Source: Alphaproteobacteria bacterium (GTDB lineage Bacteria; Pseudomonadota; Alphaproteobacteria; Acetobacterales; Acetobacteraceae). Taken from it: DNA of 64,000 bases. The stretch spans positions 20,422-84,421 of the forward strand of contig JADZEB010000037.1 in assembly GCA_020850755.1 (NCBI GenBank), given 5' to 3'. The translations under genes and the position numbers were made by a program. Shown piece by piece: positions 56,129 through 64,000 of this stretch. Position 1 is the first letter of the stretch. The number at the start of each line of letters is the position of its first letter. The notes under the pieces were generated by a model that saw only the letters and a program-made list of their open reading frames with translations, searched no databases and was not told the DNA's origin.

Positions 56129-57406
56129 CTATAGCGGCCTGCCTGCGAGCAGCGCGGGCAGGCGCGCCCGCTCGCCCATCGCCGCGCGCATCGCCCCGCG
56201 CCGGAGCGGCCCGACCGCGTTGAAGGCCGCCAGCCCGAGCCGGCGCACAAGCCGCAATGGCGGGCTCGCGTTCGAGAACAGCCGGTGCATGGCGTCGGTG
56301 AAGGCGATCATGGCCAGGTTCTCGGCCCGCCGCGCGCGCTGATAGGCGGCGAGCGTTTCGGCATCGGCGCAGTCGAGGCCGAGCCGCACCCGCCCCACCA
56401 CCGCCTCGGCCAGTGACGCGACATCGCGCCAGCCGAGATTGAGCGCCTGGCCGGCGAGAGGATGCAGCCGGTGCGCGGCATCGCCCACCAGCGCCAGGCG
56501 CGTGTCGGTGTAGCGGTGCACATGCGTGGCGCCGAGCGGGTAGCGCCAGCGGCCGGGGAGCGGCGTAATCGCGCCGAGATGGTCGCCCGCGCGGCGGGCA
56601 AGCTCGCGCGCGTAGGCCGTGTCAGACAGGCCCATCAGCGTCGCCGCCACCGAGCGCCGCTCGCACCAGACATAGGCGCTGTGGTTGCCGGCGAGCGGCA
56701 GGAGGGCGAACACGCCGCCGGGCAGGAAGCGCTCCTGCGCGGTGCCGCGATGGGGCAGCTCGTGGGCGAGCGCGCCGACGATCGCATCGACGCCGTAATC
56801 CCAGCCGGTCTCGGCGATGCCGGCTTGCTTGCGCAGCGGGCTGTCGCGCCCGTCGCAGGCGGCGATCAGCGCGGCGCGGATCGGTGGCCCGCCCGCGCGT
56901 TCCACTGTCGCGGCGGCGGCCGTGCGCTCGACGCGGGTGATCGCGGCCGGCGCGACCAGCCGCAGCGCGCCCTCGGCCGCGAGCTCCGCCATCCGCGCAT
57001 TGAGCGCAAGGCGCAGGTGCCGCGCCTCGACCATCCATCCGAAGGGGGTGCCGCCCACTTCCGCGGCATCGAAATGCAGGAACAAGGGCGAGGGCCCGCG
57101 CGCCAGATCGCCATCGGTGGTGCGGATCTCGACCATCGCCTGGGGGGGCGCGGGCAGGTGCCGCCAGACGCCGATCGCGGCCAGCAGCTTCTGGCTGGTC
57201 AGTGCCACGGCATAGGCACGGCCGTCGAAGCCCGGATCCTCGAAGACGCGCGGATCGGCGCGATCGAGCCCGACCACGGACACGCCCGCCTGGGCCAGCG
57301 CGATCGCCAGCGCGGCACCGACCGGGCCGAGCCCGACCACGGCGACATCGGCGCGAAGCGGAGCGGGATGCGGGGCAGAAAGCGGGGCGGGATGGGGGGT
57401 GCTCAT
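56129..57406 (-). CDS. UbiH/UbiF/COQ6-family FAD monooxygenase
   Basis: A 425-residue flavoprotein hydroxylase. The FAD dinucleotide-binding loop is VAVVGLGPVGAALAIALAQAGV, seen as VVGLGPVGAALAIALAQ. The DG motif is AACDGRDSPLRKQAGI and the second FAD motif is LALVGDAAHRLHPLAGQALNLG. It most likely hydroxylates a ubiquinone precursor ring, but which position (UbiH, UbiF, UbiI or UbiL activity) is not decided by sequence. ATG 57406 was chosen because the frame upstream lacks motifs. It lies downstream of the DUF2892 gene on the same strand with 175 bases between. Confidence 0.88.
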   Translation of the reverse strand: MSTPHPAPLSAPHPAPLRADVAVVGLGPVGAALAIALAQAGVSVVGLDRADPRVFEDPGFDGRAYAVALTSQKLLAAIGVWRHLPAPPQAMVEIRTTDGDLARGPSPLFLHFDAAEVGGTPFGWMVEARHLRLALNARMAELAAEGALRLVAPAAITRVERTAAAATVERAGGPPIRAALIAACDGRDSPLRKQAGIAETGWDYGVDAIVGALAHELPHRGTAQERFLPGGVFALLPLAGNHSAYVWCERRSVAATLMGLSDTAYARELARRAGDHLGAITPLPGRWRYPLGATHVHRYTDTRLALVGDAAHRLHPLAGQALNLGWRDVASLAEAVVGRVRLGLDCADAETLAAYQRARRAENLAMIAFTDAMHRLFSNASPPLRLVRRLGLAAFNAVGPLRRGAMRAAMGERARLPALLAGRPL

Positions 57407-57581
57407 GGCGGAAGGATGGGTACGGGGCGGCGCCTTGTCGAGGTGTTGCGCGGCGCGGGCGGCATCGTCGGTGCGCCTCCCGCCGGCTCCTCCGGCGCAG
57501 CAGAAGCGGGGAGAATGGAGACGGGGCGGCGCCGCGCCGCAAGGCACCGCCCCGTTGCCATGACGCGCCCGTTCGCAGCGG

Positions 57582-57779
57582 TCAGGCGCGCCTGGCGAGC
57601 GGGCAGGTGGACAGGCCGAACAGGCTGTAGGCGGGGCAGTAGCCCACCAGCGCGGTGAGCAGCGGCACGGCGCCGATCGCGCCCCACCAGCCAAGCCCGC
57701 CCCAGATGCCGGCGGCGATCAGCGCCAGTCCGACAAGGATGCGCACGATGCGGTCGATGCCGCCGACATTATGGGACAT
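57582..57779 (-). CDS. DUF2892 (YgaP-like membrane domain) protein
   Basis: A 65-residue protein with the family start NVGGIDRIVRILVGLALIAAGIW and two membrane helices, ending YCPAYSLFGLSTCPLARRA. Two Cys near the C terminus (YCPAY and STCPL) are typical and may take part in sulfur or redox chemistry. The ATG is preceded by GGAGGG. About 100 bases upstream lies a CRP-type palindrome at the position expected for activation, and the adjacent gene encodes a Crp/Fnr regulator. Confidence 0.88.
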   Translation of the reverse strand: MSHNVGGIDRIVRILVGLALIAAGIWGGLGWWGAIGAVPLLTALVGYCPAYSLFGLSTCPLARRA

Positions 57780-57849
57780 GGGATAGCCCTCCGGGATGCT
57801 GGGTGCGGTCCGCCTGCCGGCGGCCGCGCCGATGACTGGAACGAGGGTG

Positions 57850-57892
57850 AGCCTAGCCGGGCGCGCGCGGCGCTTCTGTGATCGAGGTCACA
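57850..57892 (-). promoter_or_regulatory. CRP/FNR-type operator and -10 element upstream of the DUF2892 gene
   Basis: TGTGA-TCGAGG-TCACA (57877-57892) is a perfect CRP-type dyad, extended by C and G on either side. On the minus strand TAGGCT (57855-57850) could be the -10 element. If so the start lies near 57843 and the operator centre falls at about -41.5, the class II activator position. The leader is then about 64 bases to the ATG at 57779. Confidence 0.7.
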
Positions 57893-57893
57893 G

Positions 57894-58053
57894 AGGGCGG
57901 GAAAAAGCTGCGGGCGGGAAAAAGCCGCGGGCGGGAAAAAGCCGCGGGCGGGAAAGGGAGCGCAGGCGGTGCGCCGGACCCTGCGCGGCGGTTCAGCGGG
58001 GCCGGTGCGGCAGGGCCGGTGCCGCAGGGGCGGTGAGGCAGGGGCGGTGCGGC
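57894..58053. repeat. 17-bp and 14-bp minisatellites upstream of the operator
   Basis: CGGGCGGGAAAAAGCCG repeats about four times (57894-57957). GGGCCGGTGCGGCA repeats four times with variants (57998-58053). They fill much of the 386-base gap 57780-58165 between the Crp/Fnr gene and its probable target; no gene lies there. Confidence 0.85.
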
Positions 58054-58165
58054 AGGTCCGACCAGGCTGCCCGCCTGCCTCGCGGCCCCGGGGCACGGCA
58101 TCGGTTCGGCTGCGCGACGCCGATCGGACCATGCGCTGGTGGCGCCGGCGCAGCGGTCGCGCGAC

Positions 58166-58924
58166 CTAGTTCCCGTCCGGTGCGTCGCCATCCGCCCCGG
58201 CGCCGAGCGCGCGCAGGCCCTCGGCGCGGGCGATGCGGACCTGCGCGCGCGCCAGCCGCACCAGCCCCTGCCGCTCCATCGCCTTGAGGCGCCGGCTCAC
58301 CACCTCGCGCGCGGTGCCGGCATCGGCGGCAAGCGCGGCGTGGGTGGCAGCCATCGCGCCTTGCCCATCGGCCCGCGCCAGGAGCGCATTGGCCAGGCGC
58401 TGATCGACGCTCTGGAACGCCACCGCTTCCACCCGCGCCATCACATCGGCCAGCCGCGCGCCGAAGCCGGCCAGCACGAAGGCGCGGAAGGCGGCGCTTT
58501 CCGCCATCAGCCTCTCGAAGGCGGGGCGCGCCAGCACCCAGCCCTCGGTGTCGTGCTCGGCGCGGCCCTCGGCGCTGTAGGGCTCGTGCGCCATCAGGCA
58601 GGCGGTGGTGAGCACGCAGCTCTGCCCCGGCCCGACGCGATAGAGCAGCAGTGCCTGCCCCGCCTCGCCCAGCAGATCGACGCGCACGCCGCCCTTGCCC
58701 ACGAGCAGGAACTGCCGGCAGGCATCGCCGGGGCGGAACAGGGCGGCGCCGGCGGGCAGATGCACCCGGCGCGCGTTGCGGGCGAGGAAGGCGCGCGCCG
58801 GTTGTTCGAGCGCGGGCTCGGCCAGCGTCAAGGCGGCGGCAAGGGGGGCAGCAAGGGGGGCAGCAAGGGGGGCAGCAAGGGGGGCAGCAAGGGGGGCGGT
58901 GTCGGGGCTGCGGCGGTCGGGCAT
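58166..58924 (-). CDS. Crp/Fnr-family transcriptional regulator
   Basis: A 252-residue regulator from ATG 58924. The cyclic-nucleotide-binding-like domain has AGAALFRPGDACRQFLLVGKGGVRVDL and PGQSCVLTTACLMAHEPYSAEGRAEHDTE, visible as GAALFRPGDACRQFLLVGKG. The C-terminal winged helix has THAALAADAGTAREVVSRRLKAMERQGLV, with REVVSRRL as recognition helix. No four-Cys FeS motif of FNR is present, so it belongs to another subgroup, possibly sensing NO, redox or a small ligand. Residues about 10-28 are LAAP repeats from a 12-bp minisatellite. It probably controls the DUF2892 gene just downstream. Confidence 0.87.
   Translation of the reverse strand: MPDRRSPDTAPLAAPLAAPLAAPLAAPLAAALTLAEPALEQPARAFLARNARRVHLPAGAALFRPGDACRQFLLVGKGGVRVDLLGEAGQALLLYRVGPGQSCVLTTACLMAHEPYSAEGRAEHDTEGWVLARPAFERLMAESAAFRAFVLAGFGARLADVMARVEAVAFQSVDQRLANALLARADGQGAMAATHAALAADAGTAREVVSRRLKAMERQGLVRLARAQVRIARAEGLRALGAGADGDAPDGN
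58839..58898. repeat. 12-bp minisatellite at the 5' end of the Crp/Fnr gene
   Basis: Five units of GCAAGGGGGGCA encode LAAP repeats in the N-terminal tail of the regulator. Confidence 0.88.
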
Positions 58925-59246
58925 GGGCCGACTCTGCCCGAGGTGCGGCACCGGATGCCAGCACGGAACGCCGTGCCGGCGCTGCCCGCCGCTCCTCCCG
59001 TCCCTTGGGGTGCCGCCCCCGCCCGGGCGCAAGCGCTAGGGGCAGGAGCGCCGCGGCCCGCAGCGTGACACCGCCGCTTGAAAAATTGTGTTTTTCGTCA
59101 AAGGGATTCCGGGTATCCTTCAGATGAAGCGGGAGTATCGGGGCGGCGCTGGCCGCACCGGCACGCCGCCTTTGCCGGCGGAGACGTCCGCCGTGCGGAT
59201 GCCAAGACCCGCGTGCCGATATCCGTTTGCCCAGGACTGACGGCCC
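58925..59246. other. Divergent intergenic region between the Crp/Fnr gene and ftsK
   Basis: These 322 bases hold no gene. A short AT-rich patch at 59076-59110 (CTTGAAAAATTGTGTTTTT) is the only likely promoter zone. TTGAAA at 59078 could serve as a -35 for ftsK, but no convincing -10 follows at 17 bases. Confidence 0.4.
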
Positions 59247-61940
59247 ATGTCGCAGATCGAAGCCGCCGCGCTTGAACGGCGCGTGATGTCCCCGGCCCTT
59301 GCCGCGCGGCTGCGCGGCCTGGGCCAGGCGACGCTTGGCGTTCTGGCCGGCATGGGCGGGCTTGCCGTGCTGATCGCCCTCGTCAGCTACAATTCCGCCG
59401 ATCCCTCGCTCAACACCGCGGGCGGCAGCGAGCCGGTGCGCAACCTGGCCGGCCCGATCGGGGCCTATCTCGCCGACCTCCTGTTGCAGGGCCTGGGGCT
59501 GGCCGGGCTGGTGCCGGGCTTGGTGCTGTTCGGCTGGGCGTGGCGGCTGTTGTCGCTGCGCGGCCTGTCCTGGCCGCTGGCGCGCGCCGCCGCCATGATG
59601 GCCGCCCCGCTCGCGCTCGCGCTCGCCTTCGAGCCGGCCCCCGCCCCGCCCGGCTGGCCCGGCGCCGAGGCCGGCGGGCACGGGCTTGGCGGTATCGCCG
59701 GCAGCGTGCTGAGCGTGGCCCTGTTCAAGCCGGTGCAGGGCTGGCTCGGCCCCTTTGGCGTGTTGTTCGCCTGGGCTCTGGCGCTTTCGGTCGGGATCAT
59801 GCTGTCGGCCTTCGCCGCCGGCCTCACGGCGCCGGAATGGCGCAGCGCCGGGCGCGCGGTTGCCGCCGGCGCGACCCGCGGCGGGCAGGAACTCTCGCGC
59901 GTCGGCGCGGGCATGGGCGGTCGCGTGCTGCGCGCCACCGGCGCTGCCGGGCGCGGCATCGGCGCCCTGCTGGTCCGGCTGCGCGCGCGCCTGGCCGAGC
60001 GGCGCGAGGCGCGCCGCGCCGCCCGTGCCGAAGCCGAGGCTAACGCCGCCGCGCTGTCCGCCCGCGCGTCCGAGCCCGCCGCGCCGGCCGAGGGCTTCGA
60101 CCATCGCCGCGAGCCGGTGCTGGGCGCAGCCCCCGCATCATCCTTCGCGCCCATGCCCGTCCCGCCGCTCCGGCAGGACCGCGATGCGATGGGCGAGCCG
60201 CCGCTCGACATTCCGCGCCCGCCGCTTGCCACCGCGTTTGCCGCGCCCGAGGCCGAGGCGCCGCACGCCGCGCCGGAAGCCGAGCCGCCGCACGCCCTGC
60301 CGCCGATCGAGGAGATGGAGGCGCGCGAGGGCGAGGGCGATGCCGCGCCCGCGCAAGGGCGCCCGCGCGTCTCCGCCCCGCGCAGCCGCCAGACCGCGCC
60401 GCGCCAGACGAGCCTCGATCTCGACCACAAGGGCTATCGCCTGCCGCCGATCGAGCTGTTGCAGGCGCCCTCGCGCGTGCGCGCCGGCACCCCCACCGCC
60501 GAGGCGCTGGAGCAGAATGCGCGCCTGCTCGAAAGCGTGCTCGACGAGTTCGGCGTCAAGGGCCAGATCGTCAATATCCGCCCCGGCCCGGTGGTGACGC
60601 TCTACGAACTCGAGCCCGCGCCCGGCACGCGCGCCACCCGCGTGATCGGCCTGGCCGACGACATCGCCCGCTCGATGTCGGCCGTCTCGGTGCGCATCGC
60701 CGCCGTGCCTGGGCGCAACGTGATCGGCATCGAGCTGCCGAACACGCGGCGCGAGACCGTGTTCCTGTCCGAGATGCTGGCCGCGGAGGAGATGCAGCGC
60801 AGCCAGGCCAAGCTTGCGCTGGCGCTCGGCAAGGATATCGGCGGGGCGCCGATCATCGCCGATCTGGCGCGCATGCCGCACCTCTTGATCGCCGGCACCA
60901 CCGGCTCGGGCAAGTCGGTGGCGATCAATACCATGATCCTGTCGCTCGTCTATCGCCTCGCGCCCGAGGAATGCCGGCTGGTGCTGATCGACCCCAAGAT
61001 GCTGGAGCTTTCGGTCTACGACCATATACCGCACCTGCTCGCCCCGGTGGTGACCGAGCCGGCCAAGGCGGTGGGCGCGCTGAAATGGACCGTGCGCGAG
61101 ATGGAACGGCGCTACCGCGCCATGAGCCAGCTTGGCGTGCGCAACATCGCCGGCTACAACCAGCGCGTCGCCGAGGCGCGCGCCAAGGGCGAAATCCTGA
61201 CGCGCAAGGTGCAGACCGGCTTCGACCCGGAGACCAGCCGCCCCGTCTACGAGGAGCAGCCGCTCGCCCTGCATGCCCTGCCCTATATCGTCGTCGTCGT
61301 GGACGAGATGGCCGACCTGATGATCACCGCCGGCAAGGAGATCGAGGGCGCGGTGCAGCGCCTGGCGCAGATGGCGCGCGCGGCTGGGATCCATGTGATC
61401 CTGGCCACGCAGCGCCCCTCGGTCGATGTCATCACCGGCGTGATCAAGGCCAACTTCCCCACCCGCATCAGCTTCCAGGTCACCAGCAAGGTGGACAGCC
61501 GCACCATCCTGGGCGAGCAGGGCGCCGAGCAGCTCCTCGGCCAGGGCGACATGCTCTACATGGCCGGCGGCGGGCGCATCATGCGCGTGCACGGGCCCTT
61601 CGTCTCCGACAAGGAGGTCGAGGAGGTGGTGGCGCATCTGCGCGCGCAAGGCGTGCCCGACTATGTCGAGGAAGTGACCGAGACCGAGGAGGAGGACGAG
61701 GTGGCCGCCGGCGCCGAGGGCGAGGGCGGCTCGGGCGACGAGCTGTTCGACAAGGCGGTGGCGCTGGTCGCGCGCGAGGGCAAGGCCTCGACCAGCTTCA
61801 TCCAGCGCCACCTGCAGATCGGCTACAACCGCGCCGCGCGGATCATCGAGCTGATGGAGAAGGAGGGCATCGTCGGCCCGGCCAACCATGTCGGCAAGCG
61901 CGAGGTGCTGGCCCGCCGCACCGACCGCGACGAGGATTGA
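59247..61940 (+). CDS. ftsK: DNA translocase FtsK
   Basis: An 897-residue septal DNA pump. The N-terminal membrane part has about four helices (for example [20 protein letters not shown]). A Pro/Ala/Glu-rich linker (about residues 250-390) precedes the alpha-beta motor. Motor landmarks are [49 protein letters not shown], Walker [14 protein letters not shown] near residue 549, [25 protein letters not shown] and [16 protein letters not shown]. The C-terminal gamma domain ([25 protein letters not shown], seen as [17 protein letters not shown]) reads KOPS sites. It couples chromosome dimer resolution to division. Confidence 0.97.
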   Translation: MSQIEAAALERRVMSPALAARLRGLGQATLGVLAGMGGLAVLIALVSYNSADPSLNTAGGSEPVRNLAGPIGAYLADLLLQGLGLAGLVPGLVLFGWAWRLLSLRGLSWPLARAAAMMAAPLALALAFEPAPAPPGWPGAEAGGHGLGGIAGSVLSVALFKPVQGWLGPFGVLFAWALALSVGIMLSAFAAGLTAPEWRSAGRAVAAGATRGGQELSRVGAGMGGRVLRATGAAGRGIGALLVRLRARLAERREARRAARAEAEANAAALSARASEPAAPAEGFDHRREPVLGAAPASSFAPMPVPPLRQDRDAMGEPPLDIPRPPLATAFAAPEAEAPHAAPEAEPPHALPPIEEMEAREGEGDAAPAQGRPRVSAPRSRQTAPRQTSLDLDHKGYRLPPIELLQAPSRVRAGTPTAEALEQNARLLESVLDEFGVKGQIVNIRPGPVVTLYELEPAPGTRATRVIGLADDIARSMSAVSVRIAAVPGRNVIGIELPNTRRETVFLSEMLAAEEMQRSQAKLALALGKDIGGAPIIADLARMPHLLIAGTTGSGKSVAINTMILSLVYRLAPEECRLVLIDPKMLELSVYDHIPHLLAPVVTEPAKAVGALKWTVREMERRYRAMSQLGVRNIAGYNQRVAEARAKGEILTRKVQTGFDPETSRPVYEEQPLALHALPYIVVVVDEMADLMITAGKEIEGAVQRLAQMARAAGIHVILATQRPSVDVITGVIKANFPTRISFQVTSKVDSRTILGEQGAEQLLGQGDMLYMAGGGRIMRVHGPFVSDKEVEEVVAHLRAQGVPDYVEEVTETEEEDEVAAGAEGEGGSGDELFDKAVALVAREGKASTSFIQRHLQIGYNRAARIIELMEKEGIVGPANHVGKREVLARRTDRDED

Positions 61941-62267
61941 CCGGCACCGGGTGCGCCGGCGCCCGCCTTGCCCATGCGGGCGAACCCGACGGCGTGAATT
62001 CTACCGCACCGATGGTCGCGCAAGCTCGGCGCACGGGACATGCCCGTGGCGGGCCGGCAGGATGGCCGCGCGTTCATCCTTCGGCGCGGCGGGCGTGGCA
62101 TAGTGCTGTCCCGCCCGCGCTCGTTTCGCGCTAGAATTGCAATCGGGGCGCGCAGGATGCGCGAACCCGGCCTGCGGGTGGTTCAGGGGATGCGCGCGGT
62201 CGGGGCGAGGCCGTTGCGTCCGGCAGGCTGGCCGGACGCGGCCGGCATGCCAGAACGGAGGAACCGC
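61941..62267. other. Intergenic region after ftsK
   Basis: No supported gene in these 327 bases. An open frame in phase with the next gene runs through it from 62040 but lacks a ribosome-binding site and is Arg-rich, so it is treated as non-coding. No terminator with a U-tract was found after ftsK. Confidence 0.5.
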
Positions 62268-63818
62268 GTGCGCGCCTTGCCAGAGAGCGCCGACGATCGC
62301 CATTCCAGTCCGGCCCGGGCGCGCGCCCGGCACGCCGGGGTTGCGGCGCTTGCGGCAATGGCGACCGCCCTTGTGCTTGGTGCCGGGGCAGCCCAGGCCC
62401 GGATCGACCAGCACCAGCCCGGCGCCGAGACCGAGGCGCTCTGCCAGCGCGTGCTGGCGCTGGAGAATTTCCTGCCCGAGGTTTCGGTGGTGCGCCCGCG
62501 CGAGCGGCTGGTCTATCGCCTGCGCCTGCCGGTGCAGATCCGCCAGCCTGCCTGGCGCATCGTCGACGAACTGTTCGTCCCCGAGGCGCCCGAGGGGCGC
62601 GTGCGCTACCTGTTCGCCGCCGAGATCGACCTCGACAACAGCGGCAAGCCGGTGCCGGTGCTGCGCGTCGAGGACGCCTTTCGCCACGCCCTTGCCGGAC
62701 AGGAGGCGGTGGCGGCGCATCTGATCCGCCTCAAGCCGGAGGCGTGGCCAAGCCTGCGCGCCGCCCTCCCGGATGACGAGGACGCGCAGCACGAGGCGTT
62801 GTGGCAGGCGGTGCGGGCCGCATTGCGCGCGAGCGGTGTCGCGGCCCAGCCGGCGCCACCCCCGGACGAGCCAGGCTCCGCCGCGCCTGCGGCACCGGCC
62901 ACGACGATCGCCGCCGCAGCCGCCGCGCTCGGTGCCGAGCTGGTCCGGCTGCCGGTCGGCCCCTTCGCCGCCGTGCTGGGCGCCGGCAATGCCACCTATC
63001 TGCTCGGCTGGGGTGGGCCCAGCATGAATGATCCCAACCATGTCGCGGCGACGCTGTTCCGCCTGGCGGCGGGCGGCCCGCCGGTGGCGCTCTGCTCGCT
63101 CCTGCCGCCGCGGCTGCGCGTGGTCGCACGCCAGATCACGGACGAGCCGCGCACCGCCTGCCCGGTCGGCCGGCGCGCGGCCGAGGGCGCGCGCCCCGTG
63201 ACGCTGCGCCCGCTGGCGCAGGCTGGCGATGGCCCGGCGGGCGAGCGGCTGATGGGCGCGGCGGCGGCGATGATAGAGCTGCCCGCGCTTGGCGCCCGCG
63301 CCTTCGCCCTGTGGCAGCGCCGCACCGGGCAGAATGCGGTCTGGCCGGTCGAGGAGCTGCTCTCGATCGCACCCCTTCCGACCGATGTCGCGGCCGGGAT
63401 CGAGCGGCGGCTTGCCGCGGGCGACCGCGCCCTGCTCACCCTCGCCGCGCCGCACGAGGAAAGCGACACCCCGATCGCCGAGCCGCTGATCCACGATGTC
63501 GAGGCCCCGATCGGCGGGCGCGCCGGCACGGCGCGACTGATCGATCTCAGCCAGCGCGAGGATGGCGGCATCGTCATGCTCTCGACCAAGCGCCGCGCGC
63601 GCGCGGGCGAGGAGCCGGCCAACGAAAGCCACCATGTGACGGCGTTCCAGCTTGTCGCCACCGGCCTGCCGAGCGCGCCCCTGGCCTGGCGGCGGCTCTG
63701 CACGCTGGCCTATCGCTACGAGCATGGTCCCGAGGGCATCGCCAGCCCCGCGCCGGCCGTGCCGCGCCGCCGCCGCGCGCCGCCGGCAGGCGGTGGTGCC
63801 GGAGCCGGCGGCGGCTAG
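62268..63818 (+). CDS. Secreted protein of unknown function
   Basis: A 516-residue protein starting at GTG 62268, chosen because GGAGG ends six bases upstream; ATG 62247 is an alternative. A signal peptide with hydrophobic core GVAALAAMATALVLGAGAAQA is cleaved near residue 44. The mature part shows no motif I recognise. It has two globular-looking segments (around GKPVPVLRVEDAF and around VEELLSIAPLP) separated by an Ala/Pro linker near residues 200-225. It ends in an Arg/Gly-rich tail. The TAG stop is in the CTAG end of a repeat. It might be periplasmic; nothing more is supported. Confidence 0.65.
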   Translation: MRALPESADDRHSSPARARARHAGVAALAAMATALVLGAGAAQARIDQHQPGAETEALCQRVLALENFLPEVSVVRPRERLVYRLRLPVQIRQPAWRIVDELFVPEAPEGRVRYLFAAEIDLDNSGKPVPVLRVEDAFRHALAGQEAVAAHLIRLKPEAWPSLRAALPDDEDAQHEALWQAVRAALRASGVAAQPAPPPDEPGSAAPAAPATTIAAAAAALGAELVRLPVGPFAAVLGAGNATYLLGWGGPSMNDPNHVAATLFRLAAGGPPVALCSLLPPRLRVVARQITDEPRTACPVGRRAAEGARPVTLRPLAQAGDGPAGERLMGAAAAMIELPALGARAFALWQRRTGQNAVWPVEELLSIAPLPTDVAAGIERRLAAGDRALLTLAAPHEESDTPIAEPLIHDVEAPIGGRAGTARLIDLSQREDGGIVMLSTKRRARAGEEPANESHHVTAFQLVATGLPSAPLAWRRLCTLAYRYEHGPEGIASPAPAVPRRRRAPPAGGGAGAGGG

Positions 63819-63880
63819 AGCAGCGTCCGATCTGGTGGAACCGCCCTGCAGTTCCACCAGATCGGACTAAGCCGCTCTAG
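63815..63880 (-). repeat. CTAG-family repeat, copy F (66 bp, single hairpin, reversed)
   Basis: Bounded by CTAG on both sides. It is one long near-perfect inverted repeat, CTAGAGC-AGCGTCCGATCTGGTGGAAC facing its complement; it equals the second hairpin of copies A and B in the opposite orientation. The left CTAG carries the stop codon of the secreted-protein gene. The right CTAG touches the IS-like sequence. Confidence 0.8.
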
Positions 63881-64000
63881 GCTGAATCGACATTCAGCGG
63901 GTCCAGATGATGGCGGCGGCGATGTGAACGAAGCTGAGGAAGTATGCGGCTCTTCGGTCGTATCGGGTGGCGAGGCGACGGAAGTGCTTGAGCTTGTTGA
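63881..64000 (-). mobile_element. Right end of an IS5-family element (incomplete)
   Basis: Starts directly after the CTAG of repeat copy F. The first 17 bases, GCTGAATCGACATTCAG, contain the small palindrome CTGAAT-CGAC-ATTCAG. The exact terminus and target duplication cannot be set without the other end. Confidence 0.6.
63894..64000 (-). CDS. IS5-like transposase, C-terminal fragment (cut by window)
   Basis: The last 34 codons are visible: NKLKHFRRLATRYDRRAAYFL then SFVHIAAAIIWTR and TGA. The KLKHFRRLATRYDRRAA-to-IIWTR ending is characteristic of DDE transposases of the IS5 superfamily common in alphaproteobacteria. The rest lies beyond the window, so intactness cannot be judged. Confidence 0.8.
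   Translation of the reverse strand, partial: NKLKHFRRLATRYDRRAAYFLSFVHIAAAIIWTR

Noticed and set aside
59076..59110. A heat-shock (sigma-32) promoter for ftsK suggested by CTTGAAAAATTG.
   Set aside because: The -10 part of the consensus is missing at the required distance.

Overview
The window is a contiguous stretch of a very GC-rich chromosome. Its gene content and order point to an alphaproteobacterium, most likely of the Rhodospirillales/Acetobacteraceae type. The evidence is the order miaB-phoH-ybeY-corC-lnt-xre-metK-trmB followed by rimP-nusA-ylxR-infB-rbfA-truB-rpsO-pnp, a MucR/Ros regulator, a Fur/Mur-type regulator and ornithine-lipid genes. No rRNA, tRNA, CRISPR array or complete insertion sequence was seen. 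One IS5-like element begins at the right edge.

Layout. 1-6462 (+) is a polysaccharide block. It holds a C6 dehydrogenase (cut by the window edge), a UDP-GlcNAc 2-epimerase, a fused oxidoreductase/acetyltransferase, a PLP aminotransferase and a glycosyltransferase. The first four cover all five steps to UDP-ManNAc3NAcA, a di-N-acetylated mannuronic acid used in O-antigens. 6647-7986 (-) has a small secreted protein and a metallophosphatase. 8045-16180 (+) holds two paralogous degenerate EAL-like proteins, an ABC-2 exporter pair, a histidine phosphatase, a SYLF lipid-binding protein, a YcgN-like protein and a DHDPS-family aldolase/lyase. 16614-44437 is almost entirely minus strand: tsaB-rimI, mucR, fur-olsB-olsA, miaB to trmB, and the translation/RNA operon rimP to pnp. 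A strong terminator separates trmB from rimP. The one exception is a TusA-like gene divergent from mucR. 44770-56094 (+) holds a D-Ala-D-Ala dipeptidase, a flavin reductase, a PaiB-like protein and then a tight operon: ureohydrolase homologue, M20 peptidase, Dpp-type ABC importer with a fused ATPase, and a second, degenerate M20 protein. 56129-58924 (-) has a UbiH-type monooxygenase, a DUF2892 membrane protein with a near-perfect CRP-type operator, and a Crp/Fnr regulator. 59247-63818 (+) has ftsK and a secreted protein of unknown function.

Features not explained by the genes. A family of palindromic repeats bounded by CTAG occurs at five places (6459, 16360, 28786, 42991-43173 and 63815). 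Three copies are exactly 130 bp long although one is strongly diverged. At four of the five places the terminal CTAG supplies the TAG stop codon of the neighbouring gene. This fits a MITE-like element that targets CTAG, a tetranucleotide that in such genomes survives mainly at stop codons. The window is also rich in 12-17 bp tandem repeats (minisatellites), several inside coding sequence. Diverged copies of the 5' ends of trmB and lnt lie just upstream of the genuine genes.
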